Assembly: GCF_019925205.1 (NCBI RefSeq)
Contig: NC_083560.1
Span: 127,383,062 to 127,447,061, forward strand
Direction: 5' to 3'
Source: Metopolophium dirhodum
Taxonomy: Eukaryota > Arthropoda > Insecta > Hemiptera > Aphididae
DNA: 64,000 nt
Shown here piece by piece: positions 10,632 to 21,600 of this stretch; the first letter of the stretch is position 1; every line of letters begins with the position of its first letter. Both the position numbers and the translations under genes were made by a program. The notes under the pieces are model-generated. The model was not told where the DNA came from and searched no databases. It saw nothing but the letters and a program-made list of their open reading frames with translations.

Positions 10632-10763
10632 ATGAGGCAACTAAGCATTGTATCTTATTGGATACAAAGTTATAGATGAGGCAGCTGAGTATTGTATCTT
10701 ATTGGATACAACGCTATACATGTGGTAACTGAGCAATGTATCTTATTGGATACATAAAATATC
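10632..10763 (+). repeat. Three 44-bp tandem units each with a TGTATC/GATACA palindrome
   Basis: Units begin at 10632, 10676 and 10720 and share ATGaGGcAaCTgAGcAtTGTA, TCTTATTGGATACA. Each holds the inverted pair TGTATC ... GATACA around TTATTG. Related TGTATC-type words appear near the LTR edge at about 11745. Possibly an LTR-internal or regulatory repeat. Confidence 0.7.
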
Positions 10764-11339
10764 AATCAAAAAAAAAACAATATTCGAGCATTATAACCTA
10801 ACATTTTATTATATTCAAATGATAACGAGGATTACCTGAATAAATACTACTAGTTTCAGATTATTGCCGCATATATTCAATGACTTATAGCACTCTAAAG
10901 TCGCAGTAGATCACAAACAGATAATAACACTAATCCACGTGTGAGATGAATGATAACAGCGTAATCAATTTTAGCTATAATCAAACGATATAATTAAATA
11001 TAAACTCTTTGGAATATTTAGAAAAATGTACAACAGTTTCATGGAGAAAATAAATATTGTTTTTAAAATCAAAATTGACTCAATTACGTGTATCTTTTAG
11101 AATACAGCGTCAAGTTAATAATTCCTATATAATACTTATTATTTTTATGATTAAAACTTAATTTCTTTTTTTCCTTTACCGTAACTTAACTTTTTGGATT
11201 TATTGATGACATAATATACCTTAACTTATAAGAAAACATACGATCAGTCGGAGACTGTGTTGTGACTGTTGAAGACGTAGTATTATATACTGTAATGAAC
11301 CTTACTACTTTTTCCTTAATAGACAATTTACTTAATTAT
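10764..11339. other. Non-coding stretch, probably retroelement-derived
   Basis: AT-rich, no open frame of note. It lies downstream of the Gypsy gag remnant on the same (minus) strand, so part of it may be decayed Gypsy sequence, but nothing is recognisable. Confidence 0.3.
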
Positions 11340-11660
11340 CCATCTAAGACATCGGTTGACCTGACGACTGATCTTCCTTGAAAAACTTATAACGTTCAGA
11401 TATTTCATTCACTTCAGGAGTAAAATTACTTTTCAAAATTGCTATCAGCTCCTTGAAGGCTCGAACGTTTTCTTAACTGGATCACCCGGAAATATTAGTT
11501 TTTTCAATGTTGATTACGTTTCTTGACCGACAAACGTTAATAAAAACGCCACTTTTTTAACATTTTTAATCTCATTTAAAACAAAATATTGTTCTAAACG
11601 TTCCGTGTATTTACAAAAATCATCACCAGGCATATACGATTCTACTTGCCCTAACATTGT
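11340..11660 (-). pseudogene. Ty3/Gypsy Gag N-terminal fragment
   Basis: Minus-strand frame with several stops. It reads MLGQVESYMPGDDFCKYTER, LEQYFVLNEIKNVKKVAFLL, TFVGQET and LKKLIFPGDPVKKTFE, the pattern of Gypsy capsid ('ERLEQYF.aN...K..aFLt.iG..tY.LL..L..P..P..ktf'). It starts about 100 bases downstream of an LTR/PBS-like junction at about 11735, the expected position for gag. Decay and loss of everything beyond capsid make it inactive. An insect retroelement remnant. Confidence 0.7.
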
Positions 11661-11734
11661 TACTTTAATCTGTAACTGCTTAACACTTTAACTTTAACTT
11701 ATTCACCACACGCACGTGGTTTTCACCACTTTTC

Positions 11735-11890
11735 GCCAATGTTTTGTATTACTTGATACATCTAAGACATGTGTACGCTGGCGTTTCAGAATAAGAACTG
11801 ACTTTTATTAAGAACAACATCATTATACAATATATCACATAATAACATTTGAGATTAGAACATAATATCATCTATAAACTATGATAATCA
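11735..11890 (-). mobile_element. Partial Gypsy LTR 3' end with polyadenylation signal and primer-binding-site-like junction
   Basis: On the minus strand: AATAAAAG within CTTAATAAAAGTCAGTTCTT, then TGTATCAAGTAATACAAAACA and immediately TTGGCGAAAAGTGG, then the leader and the gag remnant. The order poly(A) signal, CA end, TGGCG-type primer binding site, gag is what a Gypsy 5' LTR gives. The outer end of the LTR is not identifiable. Confidence 0.5.
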
Positions 11891-11904
11891 CAACAGAAAC
11901 TTTA

Positions 11905-12019
11905 CAGGTAACAACCTATACAGATGAGCCAGTACATGCCCTCTGGAGGTTCTAAGTGGGTTGAAGCCAAGCAAGATGGACTTAACAACTTGGATAATAC
12001 CTTTAAATATATAAAATAA
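11905..12019 (+). pseudogene. Possible scrap of a protein-primed type-B DNA polymerase (Maverick/adintovirus-like)
   Basis: A 33-codon plus-strand frame reads MSQYMPSGGSKWVEAKQDGL and NNLDNTF. This resembles the segment preceding the palm DxxSLYP motif in insect DNA_pol_B_2 proteins of Polinton/Maverick type ('yMP...f.WVep..dgL..ld.ts..G'). It is short, and no other part of such a polymerase is seen here, so this is a weak call based on remembered family sequence. Confidence 0.3.
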
Positions 12020-13110
12020 TTGAGTTATACTTAAGTTAACTTTTCAAATTTGTAATATTCAAAATAAATGTATTAAGATTAATAAAAATAACAGATGTTA
12101 ACTAAAATTAATTATAAGTTATAATAAGTTATTTATAAGGTTTTTAATAATATTATGTTACGCAAATATACTGACCTTAATGTTTCAGCTAGTATTGAGT
12201 AGTATTTCGAATTAAGTATTAAGTATTAGAATACCTTCTAAGAATTCAGAGAACATTAAAATACTTTTCCCAAAAGTTTTCTGTATAACTATTTAGAATA
12301 TTTTTTAAAAATATTTTATAATTTTATTCATATAAAAAAATACTTTTTATTTACAATAATAATTGTTTGTTTTGTTTTTGTCAACATTTTCACAATATTA
12401 TAAACATTTAAAAATTTTAAATAAAGTATTAACAACTTAAATTAAATTTGTTTTTTTTTTTTTTATTAATTTTTACCGGCATCAACTGCAAGGTTATTAG
12501 CCTGCGCTACAATTTTTAAATTACATAAAGTACTTATTACTATTATATTTGTACATTTTAAATGAGATGACGCGTTCAGTTTAATTTATGAATTTGATTA
12601 TATTTTTGGACATCTCGGGAGTGGGTGAAAGTATCTCGGGTCGGCTATGGAAAATCTAAGTTTGGTTGACTAAAAACACTGTATATTAAAAATTATATAC
12701 CCAACAATATGGGCGCCCTGACGAAACCCGTCGGAGGGATGTGACCGCGTCGTAAAAAGGCGTGAAGGAGCCGCCCTCGCGACATATGGCTAAAGGTGTA
12801 AAAACCTCGGAGGGAATGGTCTTATACTCCCCGTCACACAGTGGTTAGTAATACCTAACAATATATAAGCATTTTATTATTAGTTCTCGTCCGAAATGTA
12901 CATAAGATTTTAATATTTTTAATACAAAACGTGTGATCAATGGACCATTAATGGAAAATTATAAACGTATATTTCAGATTAAATGGCTTGAACTTTTAAA
13001 CGGTCAGTTTAGTATTAAGGCGCCTGGTGCTAATGTGTAATTTTATCCACAAAAATACAGTACTGGAATAATGATCTTGTTCTTTAAAATCAACTGAATA
13101 ATTATTTTAA
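12020..13110. other. Intergenic: AT-rich sequence, a LINE tail and a GC-rich patch
   Basis: Apart from the LINE tail (separate entry), about 12640-12850 is GC-rich (CCTGACGAAACCCGTCGGAG; GGAGCCGCCCTCGCG; CCTCGGAGGGAATGG). It looks like an untranslated segment of a mobile element, but I cannot name it. A degenerate GTATT-rich patch at about 12190-12290 resembles the subterminal repeats of the hAT family at 51504-52931. No coding frame is supported. Confidence 0.4.
12448..12570 (-). mobile_element. LINE 3' end (minus strand)
   Basis: On the minus strand: GCAGGCTAATAACCTTGCAG, TTGATGCC, a short linker, then AATAAAA and a poly(A) run (poly(T) at about 12448-12464). Same tail motif as 1361-1412 and 7405-7457. 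The 5' limit is uncertain. Confidence 0.6.
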
Positions 13111-13200
13111 AAATCGTCAACGTAGACTCACTTTACAACCATCTGGAATTTCAAATATTATATTCTAGATGGATTCAAAGCGAGTCTACGTTGACGATTT
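13111..13200. ncRNA. 90-nt near-perfect hairpin (miRNA-like or mini fold-back)
   Basis: Arms 13111-13149 and 13162-13200 (39 nt each) are inverted with five mismatches around a 12-base loop; both contain GTCAACGTAGACTC or its complement. The size and stem fit a miRNA precursor, but a tiny palindromic transposon (MITE) is equally possible. No expression evidence is available. Confidence 0.45.
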
Positions 13201-13562
13201 ATTTTTAATTTCTGCAATTGTTTTTCTTAGTTCTAATACGTATACTATATATAATATAAACTATTTTAATAAGTAACAAATATACAGGGTTTTCCAATTA
13301 ACTAAAACACTCGTTCTTTCAGAAAATAAATGTTTTTGAAAAAAATGTATTTACATAATATTAACTTGTTACAAAACAATATTTTTTACCATAAGCCATT
13401 TTAGGTTTTTTAACCTTTTGAATTAAACATACATTTTGAATTAAATGAGCATAATATTATTTGTAGTCTTTCCACATTAATTTGTTGAAGTTTTAAATAC
13501 TTATAACTAGAGCGCGGATTTGTATGTATTAATAACCTACTCTAAGGGCACTAAAATATCTT
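13201..13562. other. AT-rich, nothing recognised
   Basis: No frame over 40 codons that resembles a protein and no repeat partner elsewhere in the window. Confidence 0.4.
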
Positions 13563-14056
13563 AAAAATGCATAAATATTTTTTTTTTTTTTATAGCATTA
13601 TAGGCCATTTAGGCCCTTTGCTGCCAATATCAAATTCTTCCACTCTTCTCTATTATATGCATGCATTAGGTCTCCATGCCAATCTGGTCTTAACTCCTGG
13701 ATATCTCTTTTGACTGCATCTATCCAACGCTGCTTCGGTCTGCCGCGAGGTCTTTTCCTGTTTAAGTTGTTTACAATTACCTTCTTGACAATACTATTAT
13801 CCGCTCTCCAAACGTGACCAGCCCACTCCATTCTAGTGCCTTTTGCAAATTGTACTATATTTCCTTTTCCATATAATTGTTGTATTTGTTCGTTTGACCT
13901 TCTCTCCCACACTTGGGTATCAGGATTATATACGGGACCATAGATTTTTCTTAACACCTTCCTTTCAAATATCTTAAGTTTATTCTCATCTCCTGCTGTT
14001 GTAGCCCAAGTACAGCATGCATAAGTCACAACTGGTCTGAGGTACGTAGTATATAG

Positions 14057-15704
14057 CAGGGCTTGAAATCGAAATAAAATTTTTTGATTTTAATTTCAAT
14101 TTTGCTTATCGATTTTAGTTCTTTTTGATTTAAATTTAAAAATAATTTATCGATTTTAGTTTTTTTCGATTTCAATTTAAAAATAATATATCAATTTTAG
14201 TATTTTTTTATTTTGATTTAAAAATAATATATCGATTTCATTATATTATGATTTTGATTTTAAATATAATTTTCTTTTTTTCAATTTTAGATTACATTTT
14301 AAAATTTAAATATCAAATTTATACTATTATTATTTCAATGTCACTGAAATATTTTCAATTTATGAACTTTAACTATACATTTTTGATTATTCTTTATTAC
14401 TTTTACATTTCAATCAATGTGAAATTTAGATTAGATTTTAGATTCTGATATTGATTAACTTTATCAATTAAATTTCTGTCGCAACCAGGCCCGTATTTAA
14501 GGGAGGGCTCGGAGGAGCAATTGCCCCTGGCGGCAGTATAAAAATTAGGTTTAGGGGCGGCAAAATATTGAAATGGTCAAAAATGTAAAATGAAGGTTAG
14601 CCCCTGGCGGCAATATTTGTTAATACGGGACTGGTCGCAACCATTTAAAATTTAAATAATAATGCCCAAGATCTAACGTTTACCTAGTGTTTAGACTTTT
14701 TTAATAACAAAACACTTAAGAGCCACCAAAATTAAAGATATTACCCAATAGATTGTTATGCTTTTTCAATTTTACCTTCAATCTTACATACGGACTCATT
14801 TTTGTCAATATTATAAGAAAAAAATAATTTTTTCACGGGATTAGTTTGAGGTCTACCCATTTAAAATTATATAATATGACAATTTTACAACGTGATAACT
14901 AATAACCGGGCATGAGCGGCATACACGGCAAGCTTCAGCAAACTGAACTGTCAAATCGACAAAATGTAATGATTGAGATTGACGACGCGTAGCAAATTAA
15001 ATTATTAAAACTATTTTAGTATTTTAGGTTATTGGTTTAAACTTAACAACATACGCGCCACGCACTAAGATATTATTATCTTACCTCCATAATACAAAAT
15101 ATCTATATACGGAATAAATAATGTACGATAATGGACAAATTATTTTTCCAAGCATTTTACTTAATAATAAGTTAAATGTGTGTATGGAAATAAAACTTGC
15201 AATAACAACAACTATCGCCTGTCGAACGCTGATTCCTTTTATCCTATAATATGTAGGTACACTATATTGTAAAGATTCTATTTTAACTTTCAAGAAAACA
15301 AAATATTAGACACAAGTTATTAATTATTACTAGTAATTAGTTATTACTATTGTGCATAATACGCAATATGGTCATTATGTAAGTATATAATAGTCAATGC
15401 TATAACTTATAACCCAATATATCAATGCGTGTGCCTATTAACAATATAAAATATAAATAGACCTGATGGCTGTATGCCTGTATACTTTTTAATTTTAAAT
15501 TAAATGTTTTTTGTAATTTCTTTAAAATCGATATTATTATGATATGATTTCGATATTGATATAAATTATCGATTTCAACTTTTTTCAAATTTAATATAAA
15601 TTTTGGAAATCATTAACCAGCATTAATGATTTCGATATTACTTTTGATTTTTTAAAAAATTTTTAACGATTTTTATCGATATTTAAAATCGATTTCAAGC
15701 CCTG
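14057..15704. mobile_element. Non-autonomous hAT element, 1.65 kb, with 8-bp target duplication
   Basis: Begins CAGGGCTTGAAATCGA and ends TCGATTTCAAGCCCTG, a 16-bp inverted repeat. GTATATAG flanks it on both sides (14049-14056 and 15705-15712). Subterminal regions are packed with ATCGATTTTAGTT/TTTCGATTT words (several copies at 14085-14260 and again, inverted, at 15530-15700), probably transposase-binding repeats. No transposase is left; the small frames at 14248, 15081 and 15400 look random. Confidence 0.92.
14486..14633. mobile_element. 148-bp hAT MITE nested in the hAT element
   Basis: Starts CAGGCCCGTATTTAAGGG and ends TTAATACGGGACTG (imperfect terminal inverted repeats); GTCGCAAC is duplicated at 14478-14485 and 14634-14641. 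The interior has two CCCCTGGCGGCA copies. This is the third level of nesting at this locus. Confidence 0.9.
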
Positions 15705-16448
15705 GTATATAGCTTCACTTTATTTTTCCTAGATAATAATTTTGACTTAAACAGATGTGACATAGCAAAGTAACATCCATTCCCAGCTTTTAAACGGAGT
15801 TTTATTTCATTATGCATACAGTTTCTATTATGTATGTTGACTCCGAGATATTTGAAGTCATGTACTTGTTGAAATGATATCCCATCGACTTCCAAGTCTG
15901 AATCATCTTCATTATCTTGTGCTTCTCTTGTCATAAACATATATTTGGTCTTCTCCTGGTTTATAGACAGCCCTATATGTTTGCATACTTTCATTAGATC
16001 TGACATACTGTTTACGGTATCTTGCTTCGTATCACCTAAAATTATTATATCATCCGCATATGCTAGTAGGGTATGGTTCTCATTTAATTCCATTATCTGT
16101 CGTCGTGGCATTCTCCTTAACACACTTTCTAACGCTAAGTTAAATAATACAGGTGATAGTGCATCACCCTGTCTTAGTCTTTTACCAACTTCAAAAGGGT
16201 CTGATAGCTCTCCTTGTACCCGAACCACACATTTTGTGTTACTGTTAAAAAAAAAAAAAAATGCATAAATATATTAATATTAATACATTTTATGCACTAA
16301 ATTGTTCAAATATCCTTTTATTTTCTGAAAAATAATTGATAAAATGTCTTTGAAATATCTGTATTTTGTAAGTAGTTTATATTATAACATTAAAAACGTA
16401 TCACTAAATTTTCTAGTGATAAGTTCTTTAATCCTATCCATAGATTGT

Positions 16449-16735
16449 GTTTATTCTTATTCTGCACACATCGCCAAATTTTAAAGCTGTAAGTCTTTTC
16501 TTTCGCTCACTAAACCATTTTTAACTGTGGTTTTGTTCTCGTCAAATATTCTAGTTGGTCTTTGTCTACTTTATAAAATTTTTCGAGAAATATTTCTTTT
16601 TTTATTATTAGTTCTTCGTCTTCTATTACATCAAGCAATGGCTCGGCTAACCCATAATTTATTATTGTCAGCAGCACTCGACGAAAATTTCATTTTTGGT
16701 CGCTTTATGCCTGATGAGAATAATCTCGTCCTTCT
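16449..16735 (-). pseudogene. Degenerate YqaJ-type exonuclease domain (second copy)
   Basis: Minus-strand frame with NYGLAEPLLDVIEDEELIIK followed, after a frameshift, by KWFSERKKRLTALKFGDVCR. It aligns with the intact copy at about 19500-19720 (DYGLAEPLIEILTAEELETK; KWFYERKIRLTASRFGQICK). It stops before the catalytic core (SPDG...EIKCP). Stops and a frameshift show that it is dead. It represents a related but diverged Mutator-YqaJ element, not a recent duplicate of its neighbour. Confidence 0.7.
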
Positions 16736-18644
16736 GTTAAAAGTATTATCTCTTATTACTTATATATTTTTTGGCAAATTTCCCCGTAGTAAATAAATAT
16801 TCATTGTTATATTAAAAACTATTAAAAAAAAATAGTTTTCACAACATCGCTCTTTGCAAATTATTAAATGCCTAATAACCTAACCTTTCTATGTCTCTAA
16901 CTACACTTTTCATTTAGACCTTAAAATGCCTTCAGTTTCAGAAGAAGCTAAAGCATATTATAAACGCTTCCATTTTCACATTTAAATTCATCCCAATCCT
17001 CTTGTCAGATATCTTGCTAATCCTACAATCCCTGGCAACCCTCCGAGACGGTTAAAACCATGAACTAAGATAGTATGGACTGGTGGCGACATGATGGGCG
17101 GGCGGTAGTGGTGCGGTCGTGTTTTAAAACGAAGTTTCCTTAGAGAGGGAAATCTTGCAACCGAAGCGATCGTAGTGTTATTTTCATGAACTGCCAAGTA
17201 TCAACTATTCAACTGTGTTCCGTTCGTTCGCTGGTCGGCGGGCGCGCGCTGCGCTATGGACGTGCAGTGGGTTGTATTCTTCTTTGTTATCTATTATTTT
17301 TACTTATATTCCCTCGTATATTCGTAAATAATAATATAAATATTAAATTGTGTTTATTATTTATTATTAGTATTAGTTCATTCTAAATGCTTATACCTAT
17401 ACGGCTATAATACAATATACTGTAACGGGTCAAAACAAGTGGCTTTTCATAATAGGTCACGCGATCTAGCAGTGGCCAAACACGTAAGAACAAATGTCAC
17501 GATCGCTGTTAAACGAAGTAAAAGCAAGTTAAAAGAAATTAAAACCACGTATGATCGAAGTAATATGAGTAATACAGTATTAATCAGGGATAATTAACAC
17601 TAATATGCTCCCAACGTATTAGTATTCATACGTTGGAATCCGTTAAAACACAAATAAACCATCCAGTCAAGCCTGATACAGACCGCGTACAAAGTGCGGG
17701 TCGTCAACTCAGCATTACGAACGCACAAGTTATCATCACATTTAATTATTTTATTTCCAAGTTCACACCTATAATATACGTATTAAGAGGACGCTACACA
17801 GGCAAACGAAACCGAGCAATGACCAAGAGAATGCGCTGTTAGGTGTTTTCGTGATCCGCAAGCACGCGACGTTTAAGCCGCGCCCACTACACATTGTCGG
17901 CTGCCGGCCGACAATTGTGCTCATTCGGGAGCGATGTCTATTATTTTCTCAACCTTCGTCTATAACGGATCGAGTAAATACAATGCACACACGTCGTACA
18001 ATTATGCCACATTGCTGCCGTAATATTTTTGATATTCGCGCGTACCTATTCGGCTTGTATTTATTGCTTTATTAAATACTTACTTAATAAAAAATATATT
18101 TAACACAGTAAATAATATCTAGTTTATAACTGTAACATAAACGAATATTACCGAAATATCTAAATATTATTTTTTAGTAGGTTAATTAATTGAATATATT
18201 ATTTTACGTTATACTACTACCACATATGTATATTTTATAAATTACATTTTTTGCGTATTTCTAAACATTAAACATTTTTCACACATCAGTCATCTATTAT
18301 TTATAAGGTCCTACTTTTCTACCTATCTTACAATAATTTGAAACCTACGATTTACTAATAAGTAATAAGTAATACTAATAAGTAATGACAAAGATATTAT
18401 GAATTAGGTACGCATGTATTCAATTATATATTTATTAGTTTGTAATTAATAAATAAAACTCTTGTTTACTTTAATATGCATACCGATACCAATACAATAA
18501 GAAAAAAATTTTTTGAAAGGAAATAAATTGGTCATGGAAATATAATTAGATACAGTTTATAATGCCAGTAATAACTAATAAAGTTATAGGTATTTCTTAT
18601 TTTTATTTATAAAACTTTATGTAGGTACAACACTACTAGTTATT
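16736..18644. other. Spacer between YqaJ copies; repeats but no gene recognised
   Basis: A plus-strand stretch at about 16927-17070 reads MPSVSEEAKAYYKRF and then NPLVRYLANPTIPGNPPRRL; I do not recognise it. A 36-bp repeat (17053-17088) is shared with 37045-37083. About 17220-17270 is GC-rich. ATTGTCGG ... CCGACAAT at about 17893-17915 is a short palindrome. The region 18100-18600 is AT-rich filler. The small open frames here look random. Confidence 0.4.
17053..17088 (+). repeat. Dispersed 36-bp repeat, inverted copy at 37045-37083
   Basis: Both loci share AAAACCATGAACTAAGATAG followed by TATGGACTGG and GGCGAC/CGAC, in opposite orientations. Likely a piece of one dispersed element. Confidence 0.7.
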
Positions 18645-21600
18645 TTACTTGGCTTTCTCTCGTTCTCGTATATCACTTTTTAGCATTCTAGTTGGGTAAA
18701 GTGGTTGTACTATTTCCGATAGTAAACATTGTAAATAAAATCTAAAACAAATAACATTAAAAATATTTTATGTTACAGTATTATAGTATAAGTCTGAATT
18801 GTAATTATTAACTATACATTTATACTTTACTTACGATTTAAGTTTATGAACCATTTTAGATTCCCAAAATGTAGAATTATAAAGAATTGTTTCGATGTTT
18901 GTCCAATTATTTGTGTGCACAACAAAATAACACAATTTTCGACGACTGATATGTAACTGCCCCATAATTTGGTAGTAATATGCATGTTCGGTTTTTAATT
19001 TTATTTTATTATTCACAAGACTGCAGTATTGTAACTAAAAATGCATATTACATATTATATATTATATATATATATTTCTAATTATTATTAAATAATATTT
19101 CATTCATCATTGGAACGTACAAATAACTTACAAGATTATTGTTGACCGCTTCTATAGCACTAGTAGTATCTTTAGCAACATATGGGCATTTGATTTCAAC
19201 TACAGCATCGTTTTCAATTAAACCATCTATAAAAAAAAAATTTTTGGTTAAAATATTAAAAAAAATAAAGGATATACCTATTATTTTTATCAAAATGCAT
19301 GGCAATAAAAAAAATGATTTACCAGGACTCGCTGCTAAATATGGATCATTAGGATCAATGATCAAACCACAAATTTCAATTTTTTTTTTATAATTAATTC
19401 CGCTTTTTTACGTGCGATGTCTTCTACTTCTCGTCCGTATTTTAGCGATTTTGACTGAGCACTTGGGGCGTAAAGTATGTTATACACTGTATTTTTGCAT
19501 GATGTGTTGGCACGCATTTTACAAATTTGTCCAAAGCGCGATGCTGTAAGTCTTATTTTTCTTTCATAAAACCATTTTTCATTGTTACTTTGATCTCGGG
19601 TATCGATTTCAACTTGTTCAAAATTGACATCATTCAATGATGTCAGAAACATTAATTTTTTGGTTTCCAATTCTTCTGCTGTCAAAATTTCTATGAGAGG
19701 TTCAGCTAAACCATAATCGGCATCTGGTCCATATGAACGCGGCTTTTGGTACCTCCGCTCATCCGGAAATAATTGTCTTTTATTTTTCGTGTTTTTTCGA
19801 ATCCGATCAATATTTTTCATAAATTTTTTTCCAAACATCCCTATAAAATAATTATAATAAAAAAGTGGGCAAGTAGGCAAATGCTCTGATGCGAAGTAGG
19901 TGTCAATTGTATCTCGTAATTTGTCATTGAGAATATGTCACTGCGATAAAAAGCAACATTTTAATTCAACAATAAATCATTGTATACAATAAAAAAACAA
20001 CTCTGAGTGGAAACAGCCTATCATTTTCGTAATCTAACGATTAGTATAAAGTATAATATAAGAAAAATGCACAAGTAGTAGGCACCCTCACACAGACTTG
20101 GATAAGATACTGTTTAAATGTATGTCCAATACATATTCCGGATAATTAAAAAAAAAGTATTCAAAATATATATTCGAATACTTTATGATGATAGTATTGC
20201 GGATTCCCTAAGTATTTGGAATACTTAAAAAAAAGTATTCCAAGTATACCTAAATGCAATTTATACGGAATAATAATGAAATAGTTTATAAAATTGACTG
20301 AACGTTAAAATAATAGGTACCTACCTATTCAAAAAATACTGTATTAAAATATTTGTAAAAACTAAAAAGTAGTTAAAAATTCGGAATACTATCCAAGTCT
20401 GCCTAAACATTATGTATTTATCAAATATACTAGTGAACAAACAAACCTGGAATATTATTATTTGCCATTTTCTTATGTATTTTTCGTAAAAACTGGTTCG
20501 AATTGAATGAAATCACCGCTGCTTCAACTCTCGTGTTATAACTTCTACGACCTGAAAAGTTTAACCTTTTTCCCGCCACATGCTTATTTATAATTGCATT
20601 GAATTGCTCGCATATATTATTTGTTTTGTTTTCAATTAGGCTCTCTGCATTTTGTACTAATCTGGAAATGCAATTTTTCATTTCTCTCAATATACCACCG
20701 TTTTCGGCTTCTGGGATTAAATTTATTGCAGAATTCGATTTTGACCCAGTACAAAAGTAAGCCGCACAATTTGAATGGTGCCCTAATCGGTGATATAGAC
20801 AATTGTCTAAATCTTTTCGAAGGCCTATAAAATGTTAAATTAATTAAATTATTATGAATTATAATTATAATATATTTTAAATAGATAATCACACTAAGAG
20901 AGAAATTTATATCGTTTTCTAAAAAATGTTAGAACATTTTTACTAATTAATAATATGAAAAACAACCTTTAATTTTTTGTGCCATTGTTAAGCCATTATT
21001 ATTTCTCCAATGTTTAGCTGATTTTGTAACATCTCCACGAAATCTAAGGATATTTATCAAAACAAATTTTCTCACTCGTAATGGGTATTTAGTGTTTTTA
21101 GCTAACATGGATATTTTACTGCAATAATTTCTTAAAAGATGATTACGACATTCAATCTTTTTAATGAAAAAATGTGGACCATAAGGTAAAATATCATTGA
21201 GTCGTTTTGTTACACTGCTGTCACCATCACCTATAATATTATAAGTACCTATTTGTCTATTTATATTTTACAGAGGTTTTAGGGGGTAATAGGCATATTT
21301 ATATATATATATATAAAATAGTTAAAAATGAATCTGGAAAAGTATACTATAAAGTATATTATATACAGATTATAATAGGATTTAAAGTCTAATACCAATA
21401 TAAAAATTACCAATTAGTCGATTGTATTTTAGTCCATGCATTGTAATACTATTCATAAAACTTTCGACAACTCCATCTGCTTCCATACTCGTTGATGATT
21501 TAGTCCAATTCATACAGCATTCATGCTTGGGTGCAATTTCATTTTTAGTTGCTGATATTTGGCAAATTATACAGTACTTATTTTTTATACCAATAAACAG

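Larger units (their letters stand above)
13598..16250 (-). pseudogene. LINE reverse transcriptase, palm to C-terminus, split by a hAT insertion
   Basis: The upstream piece (15705-16250) has RLRQGDALSPVLFNLALE, the catalytic LLAYADDIIILG box, INQEKTKYM and DFKYLGVNIHN, i.e. RT motifs 4-7 of a non-LTR retrotransposon. The downstream piece (13598-14056) resumes with TYLRPVVTYACCTWATT, IFERKVLRKIYGP, a WAGHVWR motif and the RGRPKQRWIDAVKRD / EEWKNLI end typical of insect 'endonuclease-reverse transcriptase' C-termini. The hAT insertion sits between LYT and TYLRP, with 8 bp duplicated. The N-terminal endonuclease and RT fingers were never copied (5' truncation). Apart from the insertion the frame is open, so the LINE copy was fairly young when the hAT landed. 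Confidence 0.9.
13579..16256 (-). mobile_element. 5'-truncated non-LTR retrotransposon carrying a nested hAT element
   Basis: AAAAATGCATAAATAT occurs at 13563-13578 and again at 16257-16272, a 16-bp duplication. On the minus strand the element runs from 16256 to a poly(A) tail (poly(T) at about 13579-13591). About 1 kb is LINE sequence; the rest (14057-15704) is a later hAT insertion. Unusually, the truncated 5' end also carries a homopolymer: minus-strand poly(T), seen as poly(A) at 16247-16261 on the plus strand. Confidence 0.88.
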
